A stretch of DNA of 11,617 nucleotides from Spirochaetales bacterium (GTDB lineage Bacteria > Spirochaetota > Spirochaetia > Sphaerochaetales > Sphaerochaetaceae): positions 1 to 11,617 of the forward strand of contig JAGABK010000070.1 in the NCBI GenBank assembly GCA_017614625.1, in the 5' to 3' direction. The translations under genes were made by a program, and so were the position numbers. Under the pieces are notes generated by a model. It had not been told where the DNA came from and searched no databases. It saw only the letters and a program-made list of their open reading frames with translations. Below, one piece after another: positions 1 through 8,400 of the stretch. Each line of letters starts with the position of its first letter. Within the stretch, counting starts at the first letter, position 1.

Positions 1-195
1 CCTGAAGCGGGCCTTGCCCGAGCACAGGCGGCACCCGTATTCGGGCGCAGTCTTGGGGTACATGCACACGGGGCAGCGGGACATGAAGGAATCGAAGCAC
101 TCGGAGTCGAGCTCCTGCCTGCAGGAATCGCAGACAACGGACGAGGACATCTTGAAATCGCCGCAGACGGGACAGGTGTCCGGAATACCAAACAT
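1..195 (-). CDS. ComF-like protein, N-terminal double zinc ribbon (cut by the left window edge)
   Basis: The first 65 codons of a minus-strand gene run off the left edge. The translation begins MFGIPDTCPVCGDF and carries four paired-cysteine knuckles: C8/C11, C22/C25, C41/C44 and C55/C58. This CxxC spacing is typical of the N-terminal double zinc ribbon of ComF/ComFC-type proteins, which continue into a phosphoribosyltransferase-like domain and are linked to DNA uptake across the inner membrane in competent bacteria. The PRTase domain is outside the window, so the family call rests on the zinc ribbon alone; another zinc-ribbon protein is possible. The ATG at 195-193 lies 11 bases beyond the mutS stop, with no clear Shine-Dalgarno sequence in the gap, so translation may be coupled to mutS. 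The gene appears to be the distal member of the tamB-bamA-mutS cluster. Confidence 0.68.
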   Translation of the reverse strand, partial: MFGIPDTCPVCGDFKMSSSVVCDSCRQELDSECFDSFMSRCPVCMYPKTAPEYGCRLCSGKARFR

Positions 196-206
196 AGCCG
201 ATTATA

Positions 207-2783
207 TCACAGGTTGTCGGCGGTTTCCTTCAATTTGGAGAGAAGAATCAGAGCCTGCATGGGCGTCAGTTCGTCCGGATTGACGGACCTGAGCTTCTCC
301 ACGATCTCCGCAGCAGGGCCGGAAAGATCCGGAGCGGAAAGAGCGGAATCATCGTCGGAAGAAGAGCTGGTGAACAGGCTTCCCTGGGACATGGAGTAAT
401 CGGCGAAATGCCTGTTCTGGAAGGATTTGGCGTCGCGCACGACCGAAGCCGGAACGCCGGCCATCTTGGCCACGTGGATGCCGTAGCTGGAGTTGGCCAC
501 GCCGTCCTTGACGCGGCGCAGGAAGGTCACGCTGCCGTTCTCCTCCAGCACGTCCAGCGTCAGGAGCCTGATTCCGGAGGTGTCCAGCATCGTCAGCTCG
601 TGGTAGTGGGTGGCGAAGAGCGTCTTGGAGCCCTTCTCTATCAGGTTCCTCATTATTGCGTAGGCTATGGACATGCCGTCCTGGGTGCTTGTGCCGCGAC
701 CTATCTCGTCAACGATCACGAAGGACCTGGGCGTGCAGCTTCTCAGGATGAAGGCGGCCTCCTGCATCTCCACAAGGAAGGTCGACTCGCCGCGCGCGAG
801 GTTGTCCATGGCGCCGATTCGGCAGAAGATCTTGTCCACCAGGCCTATCCTGGCGTATGAGGCCGGAACGAAGCTTCCCGTGTGGGCCAGCAGGATTATC
901 AGGGCGTTCTGCCTGAGGTATGTCGATTTTCCGGCCATGTTCGGGCCTGTGATGAGGCAGAAACGCGTTGTCATGTCCAGGCCGTTGGCCACGAACTTGC
1001 CGGGTCCGAGCTGTCTTTCGACCACAGGATGCCTGCCTCCGCGGATTTCGAGGACATCGTCCTCCGTCATCTCGGGGCAGACGTAATCCGAGTCCACGGC
1101 AAGAGTTGCGAGGCTCTGGTAGACATCGACCGTGTTCATGAAGTGGCCTATGGAGTTCAGGTAGGAATCGAGGGCCGCGGCGTTGTCGAGGATCTCGTTG
1201 TACAGGAAGCGCTCGCGCTGCTCGGTCAGGGCGTTGGCCTGCATGATGTCCTTCTCGTACTGCATCAGGCGGTCGGTCGTGAAGCGCTCTCCGTTGACCA
1301 GCGTCTGCTTGCGGTAGAAGTAGTCGGGCACCCTGGAGACCTGGCCCTTGGGGACCTCGAGGTAGTAGCCGAAGACCCGGTTGTAGCCCAGTTTGAGGAT
1401 GGTCATGCCGCTTTCGGCCTTCACCTGCTCCAGGTACTCCTTCAGCACGACGTCGCTGTTGTCCCTGATCTGCCTCTCGCGGTCCAGCTCCTCGTCGTAG
1501 CCGGGAAGGATCACCTGCCCTTCCTGGAACTGGCCCAGGCACTGGTCGTTGATGGCCCTGTCGATCCTCTCCATCAGCGAGGCGCACGCAGAAAGCGCGT
1601 CGTTGTCCATGGACTTCTCCAGCAGCGCGAGATAGCGCTCCGGATTGGCCGCCACCAGGCTGAAGAAGCACCCGAGGGTCTGCTTTATGCCCACCAGGTC
1701 ATGCGGGACGGCCCTCTTGAGAAGGACCCTCGTGACCAGGCGGTTCATGTCCATCGCGCCCGAAAGGGCCTCCCTCACCCGCGCAAGCTCGTCGGGATCG
1801 GACACGAAGGCCTTCACATGAGCCTGCCTCTCCCTGATTTGGCCGATGTCCCTGAGCGGGAAAGCCAGCCAGTTGCGAAGAAGCCTGCTTCCGCCGCCGG
1901 TCCTGGTGCGGTTTACTGCGCCGAAAAGAGAGTATCTGGAGGATCCGTCGGAAAGCGACGTGAACAGCTCGAGGTTCCTCCTGGAACTCTCGTCCATGCC
2001 CACGAAGGAATCCTCATGGTCCACCTTGTAGTCGGTCAGATGACCCACCGAGCTCTTGGAGGTCTCGGTGATGTAGCGCAGAAGAGCGCCCGCAGGAGAC
2101 AGGAGCCTGTCGTTCTCGCGGAGCCCGTAGGCCGCCAGAGACTTCACGTTGGCCTGCGCGCATAAAAGCTTGTAGCAGTTGGACTTGGAGAAATACCACG
2201 GGGCGAGCTTGGTCACCATCGCGTGGGGATATCTGTCTATCACGTCGCGGAAATCGCCGTCCATGAAGTACTCGTCCTCGCAGACGAGGATCTCCTTGGG
2301 GGCTATCTGCTCCAGCGCCGTACGGACGGACTGGACACGGTTGCCGCCCTCGAAGGCGCGCATGCGGAAATCGCCCGTGGAGACGTCGCAGAAGGCCATG
2401 CCCTGCTGGAAGAAGCAGACGATGTAGTTGAAGCTCCTGTCGTCCAGAAAGTCCTCGTCCACCACGGTTCCGGGCGTGACGATGCGCACGACCTCGCGCC
2501 GTGCGAGGGTCTTGGCGTTCTCGGGAAGCTCCATCTGCTCGCAGATGGCGATCTTCTTGCCTGCGTCCAGAAGGCGCTTGATGTAGTTCTTCGCGGCGTG
2601 GAAGGGAATGCCGCACATGGGGTCGTCGCCCTTATGCGTCAGGGTCAGGTTCAAAAGGGCCGAGACCTCGCGGGCATCGTCGTCGAACATCTCGTAGAAG
2701 TCGCCGACACGGAAGAAGAGCACGGCGTCCGCGTGCTCTTTCTTCATCTGCCTGTACTGTCTCATCAGAGGTGTCTCAGCCAA
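207..2783 (-). CDS. mutS: DNA mismatch repair protein MutS
   Basis: This 858-residue protein is the mismatch-recognition ATPase of post-replicative repair. It binds mispaired or looped DNA as a dimer and recruits MutL. Its length matches typical bacterial MutS1 (E. coli about 853). The N-terminal mismatch-binding domain has the GDFYEMF block with the Phe-x-Glu wedge at F29-Y30-E31, and the KGDDPMCGIPFHA block follows near residue 51. Connector, lever and clamp regions fill the middle (about 120-560). The ATPase domain has Walker A GPNMAGKST at 613-621, Walker B VIVDE at 689-693, the GRGTST loop at 695-700 and the ATHYHEL block around 724-730. The helix-turn-helix dimerisation region includes NSSYGIHVAKMAGVP (764-778). 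The C-terminal TPMQALILLSKLK segment (840-852) is also typical. The start is TTG at 2783: it has a Shine-Dalgarno sequence and keeps the conserved ETPLMRQY segment, whereas the in-frame ATG at 2765 would cut into it. It sits 42 bases after bamA and 11 bases before the ComF-like gene. Confidence 0.97.
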   Translation of the reverse strand: MAETPLMRQYRQMKKEHADAVLFFRVGDFYEMFDDDAREVSALLNLTLTHKGDDPMCGIPFHAAKNYIKRLLDAGKKIAICEQMELPENAKTLARREVVRIVTPGTVVDEDFLDDRSFNYIVCFFQQGMAFCDVSTGDFRMRAFEGGNRVQSVRTALEQIAPKEILVCEDEYFMDGDFRDVIDRYPHAMVTKLAPWYFSKSNCYKLLCAQANVKSLAAYGLRENDRLLSPAGALLRYITETSKSSVGHLTDYKVDHEDSFVGMDESSRRNLELFTSLSDGSSRYSLFGAVNRTRTGGGSRLLRNWLAFPLRDIGQIRERQAHVKAFVSDPDELARVREALSGAMDMNRLVTRVLLKRAVPHDLVGIKQTLGCFFSLVAANPERYLALLEKSMDNDALSACASLMERIDRAINDQCLGQFQEGQVILPGYDEELDRERQIRDNSDVVLKEYLEQVKAESGMTILKLGYNRVFGYYLEVPKGQVSRVPDYFYRKQTLVNGERFTTDRLMQYEKDIMQANALTEQRERFLYNEILDNAAALDSYLNSIGHFMNTVDVYQSLATLAVDSDYVCPEMTEDDVLEIRGGRHPVVERQLGPGKFVANGLDMTTRFCLITGPNMAGKSTYLRQNALIILLAHTGSFVPASYARIGLVDKIFCRIGAMDNLARGESTFLVEMQEAAFILRSCTPRSFVIVDEIGRGTSTQDGMSIAYAIMRNLIEKGSKTLFATHYHELTMLDTSGIRLLTLDVLEENGSVTFLRRVKDGVANSSYGIHVAKMAGVPASVVRDAKSFQNRHFADYSMSQGSLFTSSSSDDDSALSAPDLSGPAAEIVEKLRSVNPDELTPMQALILLSKLKETADNL

Positions 2784-2793
2784 AACCCAAGCG

Positions 2794-2802
2794 CTCCCTT
2801 TT
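2794..2802 (-). promoter_or_regulatory. Ribosome binding site deciding the mutS TTG start
   Basis: The minus strand reads AAAAGGGAG here. The AGGGAG core ends 10 bases before the TTG at 2783. No comparable purine-rich site precedes the alternative ATG at 2765, which favours TTG initiation. Confidence 0.6.
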
Positions 2803-2807
2803 GAAAG

Positions 2808-2820
2808 CCGGTCTAACCGG
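2808..2820 (-). other. Small inverted repeat in the bamA-mutS gap
   Basis: CCGGT, a 3-base loop and ACCGG form a 5-bp perfect stem in the 42-base gap between bamA and mutS. No T-run follows it in the minus direction, so it is not an intrinsic terminator. It could be a weak processing or stabilising hairpin, or chance. Confidence 0.25.
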
Positions 2821-2825
2821 TAGAA

Positions 2826-5384
2826 TCATATAAGGCTCGTCGAGATTGCGAGGACGAGGCTCATTCCGCTCGTCTCGCCTCTTCCGTGGAAGTAGTTTCC
2901 GCCCAGCCATCTGAAGCTGCGCTCCGTGTCGCCGGGGTTCTGGAACTTGTAGGTGGCGTTCTTGACGAGATACAGTCCGAGCGGGAAGCCGGAAATCTTC
3001 AGCTTGATTCCGCCGCCTGCGGCGTAGTACCAGTTGAGTCCGTTCTTGATGTCCGTGAGCTCGGAGTTGATTCCGGTGGCGCTGACGAACAGCTCGGCCT
3101 GCAGGATGTTCTTGACCAGGACGTAGCTGATCTCGAGCATGTTGTCCCAGAGGAAGGACTGGTCCACTACCGTGTTGAATCCCCTACCGATCGTCATACC
3201 GTCGATGTAGAGCATCTCGTAGCGGGTGGCGCCGTACTTGGGATCCCAGAACCTCAGGCCCTTGCCCTCGTAGTTGTAGAACTGCGGGAGCATGAAGTTG
3301 ACGGAGGTGGAGGCGCAGAGCATGATGTTCTTCACTTCCTTCTCCTCTCCGAGCTCGAAGGAGAACAGCCTCAGGTATCCGGCTGCGTTTCCGGAGACCT
3401 TGATGTAGTTCGAGAGACCGCCCAGGAGACCTCCGGCGTATGTGAGCGAGGTGCCCAGGATGTAGCCCTTGGTGGTGTTGGTGACGTAGTCCCTTCCATC
3501 CCACTGGAGTCCGACGTAGAACTTGTTGGAGAACTGCCATTTCTGGCCGTACTGGTAGATCAGCTTCTCGTACGGCTGGTACTTGGTCTGGTCGTAGACG
3601 GCCTTGTTGAGGCTGACCGAAACTCCGCCCGAGAGGGTCAGGCGTCCGACATCATATATAAAGGTGTAGCCCGTGTTGTATCCGACGGAGAACGTGAAGA
3701 GGTCGTACTTCATCAGGTCCTTGGTCGCGGGATACTCGTTGTTCGAATTGATCCACTGCTGTGCGCTGGAATAACCGAGCGGCCAGGTGTTGTTTCCGTT
3801 TCTTCCGTTGTAGTACTCGGGGGCGCTGCTGCCGAGCTGGAGCTCGCCGTCATGCGCCGAATGGGAGAATCCGAAGCTGAAGGAGTTGGCCCATCTGTAG
3901 TTTCCGAACCACTTGTCGCCGAACGAGAGGTCCACCGACTGCGTGTCCGGCGAGAGGGTCATGTTGATTCCGAGCTCCTGCCCTCTTCCTCCGAGGTTGT
4001 GGTCCGTCCACTGAACGAAACCCGAGACCGGGAAGGAGTTGAGCGTGCCTCCGAACGTGGCGCCGAACTGGATGTCCTTGGTGGAACCTTCCTCGAGCTT
4101 GAACTCGAGGATGACGCCGTTCTCTGACTGGCCGTACATCAGCTCGTAGTCGAGGTTCGCCAGAAGGCCCGTGTTGTAGAGGTTCTGGGCGCTGACGATC
4201 AGCTTGCTCTTGGAGAACACGTCTCCCGGCTCGATGGCCAGCTCACGCCTCATGACGTATTCCTTGGTCTTCTCCAGGCCGCTGATGAGGATCTCCTCGA
4301 CGACAGCCTGCGGGCCCTCGACGATGGACAGATGGTACTTGACCGTCATCGTCGTGTCGTCGCGCTCGTCGTAGATGTTCATCCTGTTGGCGATGTAGCC
4401 GTCGTTGTAATACAGGTCGGCGATGGCGCCGTACTCGTTCTGCACGGCCTCCAGGTTCAGGACCGAACCGATCTTCAGCGACTGGGCCGCGCGGATCTCC
4501 TCGTCCGAGACGATCGTGTTGCCGGAGACCGTCAGGCCGCCGTAGAACCACTGCAGGCCTTCGTTGATTTCGAACGTTACCGTGGCCTCCTGGAACTTCT
4601 CGCTGGAGGACTCCACGTACTCGATGATCGGATCAGAGACGATGACGTCGATGTAACCGTTTGTCTGGTAATAGGATATGATGTTTCCTGCGTCGGACTT
4701 GAGCTGGGTCTCGTTGAGGTAGCCGTTGTTGAAAAGCGACTTGACACGCGATGATACCTGCTTCTTCAGGATGGTGGAGTTGATGTTCTCGTTTCCGGTG
4801 AAGCGGATTTCGACGATGCGCACGGGGGTGTTCTCTGAGATGGAGAACGTGACCGTATAGGAATTGGTCTCCGTATCCTCCTCTATCGAGTATGTGACGG
4901 GAACGTCGACATAGCCCCTGGAGTTGTACAGAAGCACGATCTGCTCAACTGCGGCCTCGAAGACCGAGCGCCTGTTCGGCTCCTCGAACATGCCCGCGGT
5001 GACGGAAGTGACGGCCTCGCGCAAATCCCTGACCTTGACGGCGTTGTTGCCCTCGAACTTCACGGCTGACACCATGGGGATCTCGTAGAACTCGAAGGAT
5101 ATGATGAGATCCCCCGCCTCGTTCCTGTCGGCCTCGGCCGAGAAGAAATCGATTCCCGGAACGTTGTAGAGGTCGTTCTGCAGCCTTGCGAAAAGCTCGT
5201 CGGTGAACGGCTTGTTCCTGTAGACGTACAGTGCGTCGCTGATGGCCGATTCCTGAACGTTTATGAGCCCGGAGAAGGAAAACCCTGCGATTTCCTTGTT
5301 GTAGTACCAGTCATCGGCCGCAAAGAGCGGACAGAGGAAGGCACACACCAGAATCACGATCAATAGCATTTTCTTTTTTGTCAT
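2826..5384 (-). CDS. bamA: Outer membrane protein assembly factor BamA
   Basis: This 852-residue Omp85-family protein is the core of the BAM machine, which folds and inserts beta-barrel proteins into the outer membrane. A type I signal peptide (basic MTKKK, hydrophobic 6-20, likely cleavage after LFA at 22) starts it. About five POTRA modules follow: roughly 31-102, 103-186 (SAVKFEGNNAVK), 189-276 (VEIRFTGNENIN), 278-356 (GGLTVSGNTIVSDEEI) and 361-433 (EILISGLEKTKEYVMRREL). The beta-barrel covers about 437-852. GRGFN at 733-737 matches the conserved [VI]RGF loop-6 motif of Omp85 proteins. A polar loop rich in Asn, Tyr and Trp lies at about 508-560. The last residue is Ile, not the usual aromatic. 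The ATG at 5384 has AGGAGA (5396-5391) with a 6-base spacer. It lies 22 bases downstream of tamB. From recalled studies, spirochaete BamA and TamB interact physically, and no separate TamA gene is visible here. Confidence 0.95.
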   Translation of the reverse strand: MTKKKMLLIVILVCAFLCPLFAADDWYYNKEIAGFSFSGLINVQESAISDALYVYRNKPFTDELFARLQNDLYNVPGIDFFSAEADRNEAGDLIISFEFYEIPMVSAVKFEGNNAVKVRDLREAVTSVTAGMFEEPNRRSVFEAAVEQIVLLYNSRGYVDVPVTYSIEEDTETNSYTVTFSISENTPVRIVEIRFTGNENINSTILKKQVSSRVKSLFNNGYLNETQLKSDAGNIISYYQTNGYIDVIVSDPIIEYVESSSEKFQEATVTFEINEGLQWFYGGLTVSGNTIVSDEEIRAAQSLKIGSVLNLEAVQNEYGAIADLYYNDGYIANRMNIYDERDDTTMTVKYHLSIVEGPQAVVEEILISGLEKTKEYVMRRELAIEPGDVFSKSKLIVSAQNLYNTGLLANLDYELMYGQSENGVILEFKLEEGSTKDIQFGATFGGTLNSFPVSGFVQWTDHNLGGRGQELGINMTLSPDTQSVDLSFGDKWFGNYRWANSFSFGFSHSAHDGELQLGSSAPEYYNGRNGNNTWPLGYSSAQQWINSNNEYPATKDLMKYDLFTFSVGYNTGYTFIYDVGRLTLSGGVSVSLNKAVYDQTKYQPYEKLIYQYGQKWQFSNKFYVGLQWDGRDYVTNTTKGYILGTSLTYAGGLLGGLSNYIKVSGNAAGYLRLFSFELGEEKEVKNIMLCASTSVNFMLPQFYNYEGKGLRFWDPKYGATRYEMLYIDGMTIGRGFNTVVDQSFLWDNMLEISYVLVKNILQAELFVSATGINSELTDIKNGLNWYYAAGGGIKLKISGFPLGLYLVKNATYKFQNPGDTERSFRWLGGNYFHGRGETSGMSLVLAISTSLI

Positions 5385-5406
5385 CGGAACTCTCCTGAAT
5401 CATAAA

Positions 5407-8400
5407 TCAAAACTGAATCTGCTTGGTTACACTGAAACCAATAGTATCCAAAATATCGAAAACAGACAACTCTCGCGGCTGGGTGAACACGCTGAACGTA
5501 CCCAGCGGAGTGTTGAAGTCGAGGCTGAACTCGTTGTCGAGGATGAGGTCCTTCGCGAGGAAGTGACCCACCCTGTCGGACAGCCTGACGCTGCCGTCCG
5601 CCTTGAGCATCATGCGGACCTTGACGAACCAGTTGTTGCCTATGTACTTGCCGGCGTAGATGCTGGTTCCGTCCAGGTAACGGGCCAGGATGCTCACGTC
5701 GCCGCGCCCCGTCAGCTCGCCCGGCAGCGCGTCGATGATGACGTTGGAAAGGATGTTCGAACGGGCCGAGAAGATGTCCAGGCCGAGGGCGTTCCTGATG
5801 ATGCCGGTGATGGAGTAATTCTTGTTGGATTCAAGAATTCCTACCCTCACGAGGGCATCGGTGGCAGTCGCCGCAAGAGTTGCCAGGGACGAGAGCGACA
5901 CGCTCTGGTCCAGGGCTCCGGCGGACAGCACGCTCTGTCCCAGCATGGCCATGATCTCGTTCTCGTCGCGGGCCGGCACGCTGGAGAAGCGCGGCGTGAT
6001 GTTGTCCGGCGTGGCGTTCTTCAGGATCAGGCTGATCTCTATCTTGTTTCCGTCCGAATCGTAGTCGGTCAGGTCTGCGGTGAGGTTCAGCACGAACGGG
6101 AACGACGATGTCGTGCCGGTGTACCTCCTCTCCGTCAGGTCCACGCTTCCCTCCCTGATGATGAAGTCGTTCTGGAAGTAGTAGACCTGGCCGGTCTTGA
6201 TGGACAGTCCTCCGTCCATGCTCGTCTTGCCGTCGGCGACCACGAGGTGCACCGACTTGTCCTCGGTGAGCGTGAAGTTGATGAAGGAGTTGTCCTTCTC
6301 CGGATAGTAGAACTCAACGTCCTGTCCGGTCGTGAGCCTCACGTCCATGTCGACCGACCTGTTGCCCTGCCCGAACTTGAAGTTGGACAGCCACACCGGA
6401 AGCTCGTCGTCGATCCTGAAGTCCATGAGCATGTCGGACACCTTTATGTCCGTCGTTATCTTCGCCTTGCCTCCGGAGGTCGCGAAGCCCAGGTAGCCCG
6501 AGACGTCGGTGCGTATCTCCATCTCCAGCTGGTCGCCCCTGGCCGGGAACCAGAAGTCCAGAGGCGTGTCGTCGTTGATGTTCAGCCCGAATTCCATGGA
6601 CTCCACGCCCGTGTCGAGGATGACCACCTCGAGCGACAGGTCGCCGTGGAAGTACCGCCCGTCGTTCTCGCTGTATCCGGAAATCGGAGCTTGCGAGATG
6701 CTGACCGTGCGGTCGTGGAGCGCTATGGCAAGGTTCTTCGTCGTCAGGATCTGGTCCGGAAGGAAGAACATGGACATGTCGAAGGACTGGCAGTAGAGCA
6801 TGCCGTAGAAGCTGGGTCCCGACGAGGTCCCCTTCAGCAGCAGCTCGCCCTCGATGACCCCCTTGTCGAACGTGACCATGGGGAGGTCGATGAACTGGTT
6901 GGCAAGCGTCAGCGGGAAATGTATGTCGGAGATGTAGACGTCCAGCGTGCTTCCCACATAGCCGCGGGCCTTGAAACCGAAGATGAAGCCGTCGTCGACC
7001 GAGATGTCGGCGTAGCCCTCCTTCAGGTCGAAGGTGCCGTTTATCATGTTGCCCGAGAGCTCGAACGTATTGTTGCTGAGAACGATGTCGACCCTGGTGT
7101 CGGGGACCGTGAAGCCGTCCTCCATCTGGAAGTCGGAAAGGCCCACCGAGAAATCAAGGCGGTAGTCGCGTCCTGCCAGCATGTCCATGGCCACGTCGAT
7201 GAACGAGTCGGCCCTGGCATCGAAGTCAAGGACCACGCTCTGGACGATGTTCCTTCCGTCGGTGAAGATCCTGCTGTTGCGCAGGCCCACTCCGCCGGTT
7301 ATCAGGTTGTTGACGAAGTCCGCCGTCAGGCCGATGTCGTTGAGCTCGAGGTTGCCCAACCGGCCGTGCGAGTCGTAGAGGCTGAAGACGAGGTTGTCGT
7401 AGACGCCGTTGAATGACAGCGAGTTCTTCCCCGCATCGCCCCATGACGAGGAGCCGGAGAAGTAGAACCTCTCTCCCCTGCGGCCCAGGACGCTGATCTC
7501 GGTCTGGAAGCGCTCGCTGCCCAGGAAGAGGATATCAAGGTATCCGCGGTCCTCTGTCACCGCTCCGTTGAACTGAGTGAGGCCGCTCTCGGAGACGAAA
7601 TCCATGGTTCCCAGAAGCGAATCCGTCTTTCCGGAGATGATCTCCTGAATGCTTGCGAACGAGAGGTCCAGATTGCCCCTGAAGCGCGAGTAAAGCTGGC
7701 CGAGCCCCAGTCCGAGATTGCCGATCTTCAGGCTGTCCTGCGTCAGGCGCAGGTCGGACGAGAAGCGGAACCTCGTGGAAACGACGTCCAGACCGTCAAG
7801 CTTCACATCGAAATCCTTGCTTTCGGTGTTGTAGCGGGCCATTATCGCGGAACTGACAGTGATGGGCATGTTGCCGGTGTTGATGCCGAATCCGACGAGC
7901 GATCCCTCGACGGAGACCTCCGATTCCGCGTACGTGACAAGAAGGTCGGCGAATTCGCTTGCAATCGAAAGGTGAAGCGGATCAGGCGTAAAGACGGCGT
8001 TGAAGTCCATGCTTCCGCCGACGAACAAACCGGCTCTGACGGTGCCGTTTATTAGTATCCTGCCGAGGTCCTGCCAGTCTATCACGCCGCTTACGGAGAC
8101 ATCCTTCAGAAGCGGCGAGCTTGCCGAGTATTCGTAAGTCTTGGAGCCGGTGGCGTGCGAGAGGTCCACTCCCGCAAGCTCACGGCCGTCGGAGGACGAC
8201 TGCAGCGACAGCCTTCCGGAGGGGACGAGTTCGTCGAAGTCCACGGTTCCGCTGTAGAAGACGCGGTAGCCCATGGTCGTCACGGCCAGGGTGTCAACGA
8301 CTGCGGATCCTGAGTCGAAAGAGGCCTCGAGCGTGACGCCTCCTCCCATCTCCGACTTGCCCACCGGCAGGTTGCGCACCGCGGCGTTGATCGAGATCCT

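Noticed and set aside
5563..7416. 617-codon plus-strand open frame antisense to tamB, and similar long antisense frames at 882-2165 and 2886-4127
   Set aside because: Their translations are rich in Val, Leu, Arg, Asp, Glu and His with no domain-like pattern. They mirror the GC-rich codon use of the opposite genes, which are clear family members.
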